A stretch of DNA of 64,000 nt from Desulfurococcales archaeon (GTDB lineage Archaea; Thermoproteota; Thermoprotei_A; Sulfolobales; NBVN01). The position numbers and the translations under genes were made by a program. The stretch is from NCBI GenBank assembly GCA_023255955.1, contig JAGDWD010000008.1:360786-424785 (forward strand), read 5' to 3'. Numbering within the stretch: the first letter of the stretch is position 1; each line of letters starts with the position of its first letter. Of the stretch, positions 41,837 through 50,728 are shown one piece after another. The notes under the pieces were generated by a model. That model saw only the letters and a list, made by a program, of their open reading frames with translations. It ran no database searches and had not been told where the DNA came from.

Positions 41837-42437
41837 CTCCAGTACCGAGCTTCTCGGACTCGACGAGTAATCTATAGAACCTCTCCAACCTGTTCTTACC
41901 TTCAAGTAGGGCTTCGTTCGCGGCCTCCACTACCTCCCTCATATTCTCCACAACATACCCTCTAGACTTCAGTAGCACTGTGAGTCTAACCCCGGTCTTA
42001 AGCTCCACGTAGACCCCCCTACGACTAAGGGAGAGTACCCCGCTGTGCTTCATCCCAGCTGCTCTAGCTATCCTGAGTAGTACTAGAGCTTCCTTTAAGT
42101 CTGCTGAGGATATGTGGAATATAGGTCCCGTCACCACTAGCCAGAGCCTAGCTACAGGGACACTCTCAGTAACTATAGGTAGGAGCTCACCTTCAGTGAC
42201 AGGACTGTGCTTCTTAAAAAGTACGGTGGAGCCCTTCCTATGCCAGGGTAGTTTCGAGTCGACTACGGTGATCCGGCCGCTACAAGAGCTAACCGGGAAG
42301 GAGTTGGCTCGCCTAAAGAGTGCTTGGAGAACGTGGTAGATGTCTGGGTCTAGGTAACCTATGTCCAGATCCTCAACCATCCTCCTAAACATCCGCTCCC
42401 TCGTCCTGGCCCAGAGTTCCCTATCTACTATACCCAC
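41829..42437 (-). CDS. taw3: tRNA(Phe) wybutosine-synthesis methyltransferase Taw3
   Basis: A 202-residue TYW3-family protein that methylates the 7-aminocarboxypropyl-demethylwyosine base at position 37 of tRNA-Phe in the wyosine pathway. Motifs are the N-terminal ARTRERMFRRMVEDLDIGYLD and the hallmark SSCSGRITVVD near residue 52, followed by WHRKGSTVLFKKH. Trm5, which makes the m1G37 precursor, lies 1.2 kb away at 43.7-44.6 kb on the same strand. Confidence 0.93.
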   Translation of the reverse strand: MGIVDRELWARTRERMFRRMVEDLDIGYLDPDIYHVLQALFRRANSFPVSSCSGRITVVDSKLPWHRKGSTVLFKKHSPVTEGELLPIVTESVPVARLWLVVTGPIFHISSADLKEALVLLRIARAAGMKHSGVLSLSRRGVYVELKTGVRLTVLLKSRGYVVENMREVVEAANEALLEGKNRLERFYRLLVESEKLGTGAT

Positions 42438-42539
42438 GGCTACTCCGAGGCATAAACTCGGTATCCGTTTAATAGTGTTTTAGGTATTAGCGGAGTAGTT
42501 TTTAAGGTTCTACCTATCATGAGTTCTAGGTGCTAGAGT

Positions 42540-43757
42540 GTGAGCATACTAGCAACAATAAAGCCTCAGAGTGAGGGGCAGAGAAAGCTGCTGGAGGTAT
42601 TACAGGAAGAAGCCTATACTATAGTAGGTGTGTTCGGGCCTACTGGGAGTGGGAAGTCCCTCCTCTCCCTAGCTTACGGAATAGATGCTGTAGTAAGTGG
42701 TAAGTTCAAGAGATTCCTAGTAGTTAAACCTGTAGTCGATGTTGTTACAGGTAGGGAGATAACCCTAGCTGAGGCAGGTAACGAGTACATTAGGCTCGTT
42801 GAGGAGTACCTCTTCGATGTACTGGGAACCTTCGTAGAGCCATCTAAAATAAGTGAATTAGTGAACACGGGGAAACTAGTCATCTCGGATGGCCACTACC
42901 TCAAGGGTAGGACCTTCGACGATACCCTAATATTCCTAGACGACGCCCAGCACGTAAAGCTAGAGACGTTGCTGGAGCTTGTAGTCAGGGTTGGCGCTAG
43001 GAGTAGGCTCATTATCGCTGCGGACCCGATATTCCAGACTTTAAGGGGGGTCCAGCAAGACCACATAACAACGATACGTGATATACTTCTCAGTGAGGCT
43101 AACGCGTACGTCGTGGATCTAGGTATTGAGGACATAGTAAGGGCCGGTGCGAAGACCGGTGTTAGATTCCTCTTAGAGTACATACTCCGCTCTAGGAAGC
43201 TCCAGGAGTCGGAGGTGAAGGCATTGCAGGTAGTTAAGCTCCACTCACCGGATGCTGACGTCATTACTGTGTTAGATTTAGAGGACATCACTAAGAAGTA
43301 TGGAATATCATCGGAACAGGTGCCGAAGTACTTAATAGTAGTTAAGCCAGGCCATCTAGGCCGCTTAGTCGGTAAGGGTGGTGAGCGGATTACAGCCATA
43401 GAGAAAGAACTCGGGGGTAGGGTGAGAGGTATAGAGCTCGACCTAGATTTAACTAATTACATAAGAGCTATACATCCGGTTTCATGGATATGGAAGAGAG
43501 TTAAAGTTGATTTCCTAGGGCCTTACCTAGCCATCAAGGTTGAGAGCGATCATCTAGGGCCTTTAATGGGTCAGAGAGGGTCCTACATAAGGTTTCTAGA
43601 TGAGGTCACCTCGAGGCTTATGGGCCTCAACGTTAAGGTTATACCCATAACTGAGAGGGAGCAGGGAGCTGAGAAGGAGAGAAGGAAGAGAGCTAGGAGG
43701 ACTTCTCGACAAGCAAATCAAGAACAACCTGGTAGTAGCGAGGACCGACAGACCTAA
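42540..43757 (+). CDS. PhoH-like ATPase with C-terminal KH domains
   Basis: A 405-residue protein. The PhoH-type P-loop ATPase occupies about residues 1-220, with Walker A VFGPTGSGKS (31-40), Walker B TLIFLDDAQH and the VVKPVVDVV segment. Two KH-like domains follow: HLGRLVGKGGERITAIEKEL (GKGG near 283) and HLGPLMGQRGSYIRFL (GQRG near 346). A basic tail ends the chain. RNA binding is clear from KH; ATP-dependent RNA unwinding or decay is inferred from bacterial PhoH. Its 3' end overlaps the convergent trm5 gene by 65 bases. Confidence 0.85.
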   Translation: MSILATIKPQSEGQRKLLEVLQEEAYTIVGVFGPTGSGKSLLSLAYGIDAVVSGKFKRFLVVKPVVDVVTGREITLAEAGNEYIRLVEEYLFDVLGTFVEPSKISELVNTGKLVISDGHYLKGRTFDDTLIFLDDAQHVKLETLLELVVRVGARSRLIIAADPIFQTLRGVQQDHITTIRDILLSEANAYVVDLGIEDIVRAGAKTGVRFLLEYILRSRKLQESEVKALQVVKLHSPDADVITVLDLEDITKKYGISSEQVPKYLIVVKPGHLGRLVGKGGERITAIEKELGGRVRGIELDLDLTNYIRAIHPVSWIWKRVKVDFLGPYLAIKVESDHLGPLMGQRGSYIRFLDEVTSRLMGLNVKVIPITEREQGAEKERRKRARRTSRQANQEQPGSSEDRQT

Positions 43758-44559
43758 CTACACGTGAGGTAAGAACCTCAGCTCTAACTCCAATAGAGTC
43801 ACACTTACTTAAGTACTTAGCTTTAACATGATCTAAAGCCTCCTCCCTCGACCTAGACGAGGTGAAGTCGTAGACATGTATCACCCCACTCTTTTTGAGA
43901 GATGCTATAGCATCCTCAAAGTACTCGTAAGCTAGTTCCGGGAGAGGCATTAGAATCCTATCGAAATTATTGGTATAGGATCTAGCAACCTGCCTAGCAT
44001 CCCCCAGGACGGGGACAACGATGTCTTCTACCTTATTCAACTTAACGTTCTCCACCATGTATTTGTAGGCATCGGGGTTTATGTCTACGGAGATGACCCT
44101 CTTAGGTTTAGAGTGCCTCGCTATTATAATGGAAAACAGGCCGACACCGGCAAACATGTTCAGAACCTCCTCCCCAGGCCTCACAGCTTTCGCTACCCTA
44201 ATGTGTTCGTAGTTTAGGGCCGGTGAAACATATACTTTCCTAAAGTCTAGTTTGAAGTGACATCCATGTTCCTTATACACAGTCTCACTCCTAGGTTCAC
44301 CAGCTAGGTGAACAAATTCTCTGACCCTGTAGGTACCGACCACGGGACTCACTGCTAGCCAGACAGACTTAACGTACGGTGCTCTCCTCATTATCTCATG
44401 ACCTAGCTTCCTATACAGATCGATATCTATATCTAGGTCTAACGGCTTCCTGATGATGGCTATGTCCCCGACTATCTCGAGCCTCTTCCATATCTTGCGA
44501 GCTACTTCCTCACCCAGGACGTCCCTCGCAATCTCCCTCAGCAGTTGAACCTCCACCAC
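43693..44559 (-). CDS. tRNA (guanine(37)-N1)-methyltransferase Trm5-like
   Basis: A 288-residue class I SAM methyltransferase of the Trm5 family. The D2 domain reads RVREFVHLAGEPRSETVYKEHG and the SAM domain VLNMFAGVGLFSIIIARHS (about 140-158), followed by VDINPDAY and a LMPLPELA motif in the place of the usual N-L-P. It methylates G37 of tRNA; some crenarchaeal Trm5a enzymes also act in wyosine making. Nearby taw3 supports that pathway. The subtype cannot be fixed here. Confidence 0.88.
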   Translation of the reverse strand: MVEVQLLREIARDVLGEEVARKIWKRLEIVGDIAIIRKPLDLDIDIDLYRKLGHEIMRRAPYVKSVWLAVSPVVGTYRVREFVHLAGEPRSETVYKEHGCHFKLDFRKVYVSPALNYEHIRVAKAVRPGEEVLNMFAGVGLFSIIIARHSKPKRVISVDINPDAYKYMVENVKLNKVEDIVVPVLGDARQVARSYTNNFDRILMPLPELAYEYFEDAIASLKKSGVIHVYDFTSSRSREEALDHVKAKYLSKCDSIGVRAEVLTSRVVRSVGPRYYQVVLDLLVEKSS

Positions 44560-44701
44560 TAAGTTCCTAGCAAATCACATCTAAAAACCCTGAATTCTCT
44601 GCCACAACTTACAGTAAACCCAGCAACTTTTCTCTACCTCTTCGTTTTCACCGTATAAAAACCTTTAATAACCTCTAATCTAATTCTTTTTGGTGGAATA
44701 A

Positions 44702-45400
44702 ATGCCGAGACTCAGTTCTGGGTTCGTTATAGCGGGAGCTTACGCAGATAAAATAAGGAGAACAGTCTTCGCGCAACTGCGAGACGCGATTAAGGAGGGG
44801 ACCCTGAAAAGCAATGAGGTTGCTTTTGGGATAGCACAGTTGAATAAGCTTCTCTACAGTATCCTTGTTGAGGGTGTTAAGGTAGATAAGGGGGATGTAG
44901 TTAGAATAATCGTAGAGTATGAGATCGTATCCGGGAAGATTGAGTGGAAATTAGATACTCTGAAGGTTGAGGTCTTTAGGAGGGTTCCGGATGAGGAGGT
45001 ACGGAAGGTACTGGAGTCACGTCTTTCTAGGGCTGAGGCTATAATGACCGGTATAGTTGAGTACTCATTCGAGAAGCTAGGTGAGACTGAGGACGGGGAT
45101 GTCGTTATAGCTGTTAAACTCGGGGACAGAGAGGTCGGGGCTTTAGTACTTACACCTATAGACAACGAATTTATCTACATAAAGAAAGCCGCTATGCTGG
45201 AGCCTAGTCCGTCCATAGTAGAGAGACAGCGAATACCTTTAGATGGGAAGACCATTGAGGAGGCTGTGAAGGCTAGTGTAAGTATTCTAACAACAGCTGC
45301 TAGGTATGTTCCAACCGAAGAAGCTAGGAGGACGTATGAATTTATAAAGAGGAGAGTGATACCCACAGCAGTCATTGAGAAGATAGGGGAGGAAGAGTAG
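44702..45400 (+). CDS. DUF2258 family protein
   Basis: A 232-residue conserved crenarchaeal protein. The N-terminal LSSGFVIAGAYADKIRRTVFAQLRDAIKEG (quoted in part) matches the DUF2258 pattern; the middle is beta-rich, and the end is helical (YEFIKRRVIPTAVIEKIG). No catalytic motif or membrane segment is seen. Function unknown. It has its own promoter region and overlaps the convergent amidohydrolase-like gene by 29 bases. Confidence 0.78.
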   Translation: MPRLSSGFVIAGAYADKIRRTVFAQLRDAIKEGTLKSNEVAFGIAQLNKLLYSILVEGVKVDKGDVVRIIVEYEIVSGKIEWKLDTLKVEVFRRVPDEEVRKVLESRLSRAEAIMTGIVEYSFEKLGETEDGDVVIAVKLGDREVGALVLTPIDNEFIYIKKAAMLEPSPSIVERQRIPLDGKTIEEAVKASVSILTTAARYVPTEEARRTYEFIKRRVIPTAVIEKIGEEE

Positions 45401-46502
45401 CATATAGATCCTCAAATTTTTTAGTGGCTTTTCTAAATACTTCATAACCTACTGTTAACAGCCCTTCTCTATCCAGTACTACTTCGTTCCCAACTAGAAC
45501 TGTCTCTATCGGCAGATCCCCACCTATGACGGCCTTAGCTGCCGACCTATATTCCCTCGGTACTGGCCAGCCCGGAGGTTCTGATAGGTTGTACACAATC
45601 AAGTTACTTCTACTTCCTTCCTTCAAAGTAGAGCTCTCCGAGTGACCTATGAGGTTGGACGTCACGGTGGTACCGGCTAGCAAGACATCGACAGGATCCG
45701 GGCTGAGGGACCACGCTACCTCCTTTAATACGTCACGCATACTGTAAGATGGTCTGGTACCTATACCTAAACCTACACCGTTCTTCCACTCCCTCAACAT
45801 TTTACCGTAGTAAATCCTCGGAAAGTTAACATCTACGAGGGGGTTTATGGCCACTGCCTTAATATCTTTAGGTACTGCCGGAAGCTCTCTTTCGATCTCG
45901 ATGGCGTAGACAGGTAATCCTAGCTCTCTAGCTATGTTCAGGTACCTCTCCTCAAGCTCCCTACATACAGCTAAACCAGCTTTAACACCTTCTACCTTAC
46001 CGTGCCATCTCCCAAGAAGTAGCTTCAGCTCATTTAGTTGTTGCTGGTCATCTAATCCGCAGTTTAGGGGAGGAGCTAGAGTCACGTCTATACCTACATC
46101 CCTTGAGGCTCTCGCTACTTCATCTAAGTAGGAATCCACAACTAGGGCCTCGGTAACTCCCTTACTTACTAGCTCAGCAAGTGATAGTATAGCTAGATAG
46201 TACATGTCGGTTCTCTTGATACTCCTGAGTACTTCCTGTACTACGAACCAGTCAACATCGTCAACCTCATACCTCACAGGGTAGAGACTCAGAACCGTGA
46301 ACCCTGAGGCAAACCCTTTCGTAGCTAGCCTCCCACGACCACTAACTAAGAGTTCCGGGTAGAGATATTCCTCAGGTGTGGGTCCCTGCCCTACAGACCT
46401 AATAACACCGTTCTCTACGTATACGTAGCCATCCTTTATATATTTAACTTCGTCCTTACTAACCTGAAGTACGGTTACGTTATCTATTAATATCTTAACC
46501 AT
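45372..46502 (-). CDS. Amidohydrolase-like protein lacking the metal site
   Basis: A 376-residue protein with the amidohydrolase layout: a small N-terminal beta domain (VYVENGVIRSVGQGP), a TIM barrel, and a return to beta strands at the end (LKEGSRSNLIVYNL, TVLVGNEVVLD). The metal-binding HxH after the first barrel strand is replaced (TKGFASGFTVLSLYP), and the later conserved histidines and aspartate are not visible (IGTRPS where IGTD is usual). The frame is intact. It is probably a non-catalytic or re-purposed member. Confidence 0.7.
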   Translation of the reverse strand: MVKILIDNVTVLQVSKDEVKYIKDGYVYVENGVIRSVGQGPTPEEYLYPELLVSGRGRLATKGFASGFTVLSLYPVRYEVDDVDWFVVQEVLRSIKRTDMYYLAILSLAELVSKGVTEALVVDSYLDEVARASRDVGIDVTLAPPLNCGLDDQQQLNELKLLLGRWHGKVEGVKAGLAVCRELEERYLNIARELGLPVYAIEIERELPAVPKDIKAVAINPLVDVNFPRIYYGKMLREWKNGVGLGIGTRPSYSMRDVLKEVAWSLSPDPVDVLLAGTTVTSNLIGHSESSTLKEGSRSNLIVYNLSEPPGWPVPREYRSAAKAVIGGDLPIETVLVGNEVVLDREGLLTVGYEVFRKATKKFEDLYATLPPLSSQ

Positions 46503-46870
46503 AAGCTAACACCGCACTGAACACAATACTTCAGCAGCTATACCGACTACTACCAACAAGAAATTCCTCACATAGATATCTAGGTTCTGCCTAGCACCGT
46601 GTTTAAAGTCTATACTCATTACTGACACCACGATAGGTCCGGACATACCTAGAACATCCTGTTATCTACCCTAATTAACCTCTATGAATACCTCAGAGTA
46701 CGAAAGTTCTGGGAATATGTTCCTCAGTAGTTTAGACCAGCACCTCTGGGTATGGAGGTGATGTGCTTTATATGGACTGGAGGTGTAGGTGCTAAATCGC
46801 TTCATGAAGCCTGAGAGATTGACGTAAAAACAACGTAGCTTTCTAATCGCTGTGAATTGCTATATACTAC
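46503..46870. other. Intergenic region without a recognised gene
   Basis: A 368-base gap between two minus-strand genes. It is AT-richer at both ends, with a TATA-like TTTATATGG near 46770. I see no tRNA, long inverted repeat or convincing frame. Confidence 0.4.
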
Positions 46871-47257
46871 TTAACTAGCCTTTGCTTTTAGTTCCTGGTA
46901 AGCCCTACTAAGATCCTCTACTAGATCTTTCGCTCCTCCAGGCTCTACTATCGCTACCGATGCCGCAGCTACTTGAATCCCTGCTACTTCACCCAATCTC
47001 TTCTTGCTGGGTACGTAGAGGTACGGTACCTTCTTCTCCTCACATAGGAATGGTAGGTGCATCACAACTTCGGGTGGGTCCACATCGGTTGCTATTACGA
47101 CTAGCTTAGCCTGCCCTCTCTCAACAGCCTTAGTAGTTTCGTTAGTTCCTTTCCTTATCTTACCTCCAGTTTCCCTAGCTTTCTTTACTGCCTCATATGC
47201 CTTCTCGGCAATATCTGGAGGTACGTCGAACCTTACATATGGAGGTTTCTTGCTCAT
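46871..47257 (-). CDS. rpl7ae: Large ribosomal subunit protein L7Ae
   Basis: A 128-residue L7Ae, which binds kink-turns in 23S rRNA, box C/D and H/ACA RNAs and RNase P RNA. The core [31 protein letters not shown] (quoted in parts: [10 protein letters not shown] and [10 protein letters not shown]) is diagnostic, as is [13 protein letters not shown]. Earlier ATG codons (47317, 47302, 47263) exist in frame, but ATG 47257 gives the usual start [13 protein letters not shown] and normal length. It is divergent from the methylthiotransferase gene. Confidence 0.95.
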   Translation of the reverse strand: MSKKPPYVRFDVPPDIAEKAYEAVKKARETGGKIRKGTNETTKAVERGQAKLVVIATDVDPPEVVMHLPFLCEEKKVPYLYVPSKKRLGEVAGIQVAAASVAIVEPGGAKDLVEDLSRAYQELKAKAS

Positions 47258-47600
47258 CCTCATCCCCCTCTTCGTCGCATTCTGAGTTTTACTACACAGC
47301 ATTTTAAGCTTTTGCATGCTTAATCAGACATCATAGGGTTTATGTTAGTTCACACAGAGCTTCCCATCCCTACCTCTCATCGAACTCTGAGACACGTAGC
47401 TAGCTATGAGTGAGGGCATCGTCTCTAAGACGTAGTGAGGATCTACAGGCTGGAGACCTGGCCTGGAGCTGAGCCTCGGAGTGGATATAACTCCGAACCC
47501 CTACCCTAGTAGGAACTCTTATCCTATAGGGCTGGGGGAAGGTTGGATGTGATGAAAGGAAATAAGCGACTTAAATCTCAGTAGAGCTGGAGACCTGGAG
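47258..47600. other. Divergent intergenic region with hairpins and a 13-bp direct repeat
   Basis: The gap between L7Ae and the methylthiotransferase gene holds GCTGGAGACCTGG twice in the same orientation (47449-47461 and 47586-47598); the second copy ends two bases before the GTG start. Between them are hairpins CGGAGT-GGATATA-ACTCCG (47478-47496) and CCTAC-CCTA-GTAGG (about 47501-47514) with surrounding C-rich and G-rich runs. A GTGATGA like a C box is at about 47549. No known RNA family is recognised. Confidence 0.35.
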
Positions 47601-48893
47601 GTGAACATATACTTCGAGACGTATGGCTGCGCCCTCAATAAGGCAGATACCTCGTTGATGAAGTCGCTGGTGATCGATGGAGGGCATAGAGTAGTTGAGG
47701 ATATAGATGAGGCTGATGTTGTGGTTATTAATACATGTACAGTCCGCCTCGATACCGAGCTTAAGATGATTAGGAGGCTGAGCTACCTTTATAGACGGTA
47801 TGGGAGTAGTAAGAGAATTGTTGTAGCTGGGTGTATGGCCTCAGCACAACCATACACTGTTAAGAAGATAGCCCCGAAAGCTGTCCTTCTATCACCACAG
47901 AACATCACTAAGCTACTTGAAGCTATTGAGAGCAGTACCGACTACATCCTAGGTGAGAGGGACACAACATACTTAAAGCCGTACCTGGAGGGTGCTATAG
48001 CAACGGTCCCCATAGCTGAGGGCTGTATAGGTAATTGCTCATTCTGCATCACGAAGCTAGCAAGAAGGAGACTGCGTTCCTACAAACCTAACCACATAGT
48101 TAGCGCCGTCCATGAGGCCGTTAAGAGAGGGGCGGTCGAGGTGGAATTAACAGCTCAAGATACTGGGTCCTACGGACTTGATATAGGGGACTACGGGTTA
48201 CATAACTTAGTTAGGGATATAGTTGAGAAAGTTCCAGGAAACTACATGATTAGGATAGGAATGGCTAATCCAGATACACTGGTCAGGATATTGGATGGGG
48301 TTATTGAAGTCCTCAGGGAGCCTAAGGTCTTCAAGTACCTCCACATACCTCTACAGTCAGCTGATGACAGAGTACTGAGGATCATGAAACGAAGGTACAC
48401 CTACGACGAGTTCAGAGAGATAATTAAGGAAGTCAGACGGAAGGTACCGTCTGTTACAGTAGCTACCGACATAATTGTTGGACATCCAGGGGAGGACGAA
48501 GAAGCATTTAAAAACACTGTTAGAGCTGTAGCGGAGCTACAGTTCGATAAGGTACATATAGCTCAATACACTATCAGACCTCGGACGGAAGCTGCTTCAA
48601 TGCCTCAGATACCTGAAAACATCAAAAAACTTAGGTCAACTATTCTCAGTAAGCTAGTTGAGAGGGTTGGGCTCAGTATAAACCGGGAGTACATAGGCTC
48701 CCTAGCTAGTGTAGTTATCACTGGGAGGAGTTTTCGGGGGGATGCTGTTGGTAGGACGGTAAACTATAAACCAGTTGTGGTATCAGGTAACATCGAAAGA
48801 GGTTACTTGGGGACAGAGCAGGTAGTTAAAATAGCTGACGCAACTTTCTATGATTTACGTGGCTACATCTCCGATTCCCTTCCCCGGCCTTAA
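47601..48893 (+). CDS. tRNA t6A37 methylthiotransferase (archaeal e-MtaB type)
   Basis: A 430-residue radical SAM methylthiotransferase of the CDKAL1-like archaeal group, which converts t6A37 to ms2t6A37. The UPF0004 domain has its three cluster cysteines in YGCALNKAD (Cys10), INTCTV (about 47) and AGCMAS (about 82). The radical SAM motif is EGCIGNCSFC (about residue 142-151). A C-terminal TRAM domain (SLASVVITGRSFRGDAVGRTVNYKPVVV, in part) binds tRNA. The GTG start is preceded by CTGGAG from the 13-bp repeat. Confidence 0.92.
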   Translation: MNIYFETYGCALNKADTSLMKSLVIDGGHRVVEDIDEADVVVINTCTVRLDTELKMIRRLSYLYRRYGSSKRIVVAGCMASAQPYTVKKIAPKAVLLSPQNITKLLEAIESSTDYILGERDTTYLKPYLEGAIATVPIAEGCIGNCSFCITKLARRRLRSYKPNHIVSAVHEAVKRGAVEVELTAQDTGSYGLDIGDYGLHNLVRDIVEKVPGNYMIRIGMANPDTLVRILDGVIEVLREPKVFKYLHIPLQSADDRVLRIMKRRYTYDEFREIIKEVRRKVPSVTVATDIIVGHPGEDEEAFKNTVRAVAELQFDKVHIAQYTIRPRTEAASMPQIPENIKKLRSTILSKLVERVGLSINREYIGSLASVVITGRSFRGDAVGRTVNYKPVVVSGNIERGYLGTEQVVKIADATFYDLRGYISDSLPRP

Positions 48894-48919
48894 GGAGTAG
48901 GTCTTAGCTGTAATGCTAT

Positions 48920-49969
48920 TTATTCGGACTCTAGCTCTACTAGGACTGGCTCTGGGATGGATGGGGCTTCAACTATCGCCTCATCGTATCTGAGCTTATT
49001 GAGTAGTGAGGCTAGCTTACCGTCAAGGTTCATCGATTTCGATATCGATGCTATGTCTTCAGCTGATTTCAATGTCTTCACTATCTTAACGTTCGTGTTG
49101 TTCATGACCTCGTAACTTAGCCCAGCTGGAGACTGTGTAACAACTATTAGTCCTATACCGAGCTTCCTAACCTCCGCAAGGTACCTCTGGAGGAGCTTGC
49201 TCCTAGCCATGACGTTATGTGCCTCCTCTACTACTACATACTCGTTTCCATCTACGACCTTCTTCTCTTTTAGGTATTTAACAGCCTTAAGTACCCCCAA
49301 AGCCGCTAAACGCTTGAGCTCGACGGTCTTCAGTGGACTCAGATTAAACACTGTCAATTTATCTTTAAACATTTCGCCAACCCTATGTATTTCGTCAGGA
49401 TGTACCACCCGGAATATCTTCCCGTACTTAAGTAGGAGGGATACCTTCCTAGCTAGAGAAGCACGCGTCTCGATCTCCCACCTAGCCTCCGGTTCGTAAG
49501 CATCCAGTAAGTCAGTCACGATCTCCAGATCTTTAGGCCTCCTCAGAATCTTAGTCAGTAAGTAGGACTGAGGAGATGTAAGGTCAAGCACCTCCTCGAG
49601 AAGTGAAACAGCATCTAGGGCGTCCTCAATGGGTACGAGCACAGGTTCCTCTGTACCTACAGATACGACACGATCCCCCACATCTAGGTACTCACCATAC
49701 CAGTCTAGTACCAGGACAGTACCATACTGCCTCAACTTCCTGGAGAGCTTCATAGCTAGCCTCGTCTTCCCGGAGCCTGTAGTCCCAACGATGAGGCAGT
49801 GCCTCAACACGTCTTCCGATGTAACATATACGGGTAACCTAGGCGCCTCACTAGTATACCCTATCAACACACCCCTATTACCTAGCTCATTACTACCTCC
49901 GTAGATAGAGAGTACAGCTTCTACCCTGCTTTGCCTATGGAAATATGTGGTAAAGGGACTGACCCGCAA
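48920..49969 (-). CDS. HerA-like ATPase (DUF87)
   Basis: A 349-residue FtsK/HerA-superfamily ATPase. The Walker A box is VGTTGSGKTRLA (about 61-72), Walker B VVVEEAHNVM (about 246) and the sensor VTQSPAGL (about 277). It is shorter than HerA proper (about 500) and lacks the full N-terminal HAS barrel, so it belongs to the smaller HerA-like group; no NurA gene is adjacent. It could move DNA or protein. Its start overlaps the 3' end of the upstream small ORF by 49 bases. Confidence 0.85.
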   Translation of the reverse strand: MRVSPFTTYFHRQSRVEAVLSIYGGSNELGNRGVLIGYTSEAPRLPVYVTSEDVLRHCLIVGTTGSGKTRLAMKLSRKLRQYGTVLVLDWYGEYLDVGDRVVSVGTEEPVLVPIEDALDAVSLLEEVLDLTSPQSYLLTKILRRPKDLEIVTDLLDAYEPEARWEIETRASLARKVSLLLKYGKIFRVVHPDEIHRVGEMFKDKLTVFNLSPLKTVELKRLAALGVLKAVKYLKEKKVVDGNEYVVVEEAHNVMARSKLLQRYLAEVRKLGIGLIVVTQSPAGLSYEVMNNTNVKIVKTLKSAEDIASISKSMNLDGKLASLLNKLRYDEAIVEAPSIPEPVLVELESE

Positions 49970-50229
49970 CTCGAGGACAGTATCCTCACATCATCTCCGA
50001 GGACGTACTTAAGGACGGGTGAAAGGTACTCTACGCAACTCTCCTTAGAAACTACCTCCACTAAAACTCTTAAACTACCATCTGAATACTCCTCAATAAC
50101 CCTGACCCTGCTGGGACTACATGAAACCACAGCAGCTCTTATGAGCTCGATAGCCTTGACCTCAATCGACCTCCTAGCGAAGACCCAGAGACTCTCACAG
50201 ATCAAGTTGCCCCACAGATAGCTACACAT
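49921..50229 (-). CDS. Hypothetical protein upstream of the HerA-like gene
   Basis: A 102-residue frame with an alpha/beta pattern: IEVKAIELIRAAVV, VRVIEEYSDGSLRVLVEVV, then CVEYLSPVLKYVLGDDVRIL. Five or six cysteines are scattered. No family is recognised. The 49-base overlap with the HerA-like gene suggests either coupling or that one of the two starts is wrong. A similarly long frame lies antisense, but the strand pattern and operon placing favour this one. Internal starts around Met1-Val16 cannot be ranked. Confidence 0.5.
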   Translation of the reverse strand: MCSYLWGNLICESLWVFARRSIEVKAIELIRAAVVSCSPSRVRVIEEYSDGSLRVLVEVVSKESCVEYLSPVLKYVLGDDVRILSSSCGSVPLPHISIGKAG

Positions 50230-50302
50230 AAAAAATGTCTAGGACCTCAGCCTCCAAAATCCTTATATTTTTCACCTGAAATTCCCTTATAGTTGAGGAA
50301 GT

Positions 50303-50728
50303 ATGAGTTCCCAGGAATACGGTCAGCAACATGTCAGTAGTGACCGCTCAGAGACATCCAGTCAGCTGGAGATTGTAGGTAAAGTATCTGAGGTTACTAA
50401 GTCTTACATACCTAACGTGATGATCTATACTGTTGACTGCGGAGATGTTAAGGTGAGGTTTGATGCTCACAGTAAATTACTGAGGCTTAAACAGGGCGAC
50501 TCGGTAACCATATCGATAAGTAAGGAACTACCACCCTACAACAAGGGAGTGGACCTAGTCATGTGGGGTTACGTCATTAGCGTTAAGAACGTTGATGAGC
50601 AGCTCTCTAAGATAGTACTATCACTGTGGGGATTCATCGTAATAGTTGAGTCAAGTAAGCGTGAGCTTCTCTCGGGATTCAACGTCATGGACAAGGTGTA
50701 CTTTAAGGTAGCTAAGTTAGGCACCTAA
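50303..50728 (+). CDS. rpoG: DNA-directed RNA polymerase subunit Rpo8 (RpoG)
   Basis: A 141-residue homolog of eukaryotic Rpb8, found in Crenarchaeota and Korarchaeota but not Euryarchaeota. The pattern LEIVGKVSEVTKSYIPNVMIYTVDC, VRFDAHSKLLRLKQGD, SKELPPYNKGVDLVMWGYVIS and VLSLWGFIVIVE matches the family. Its first 20 residues are polar and probably disordered. It supports a crenarchaeal host. The 3' end overlaps the convergent methyltransferase gene by 17 bases. Confidence 0.88.
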   Translation: MSSQEYGQQHVSSDRSETSSQLEIVGKVSEVTKSYIPNVMIYTVDCGDVKVRFDAHSKLLRLKQGDSVTISISKELPPYNKGVDLVMWGYVISVKNVDEQLSKIVLSLWGFIVIVESSKRELLSGFNVMDKVYFKVAKLGT

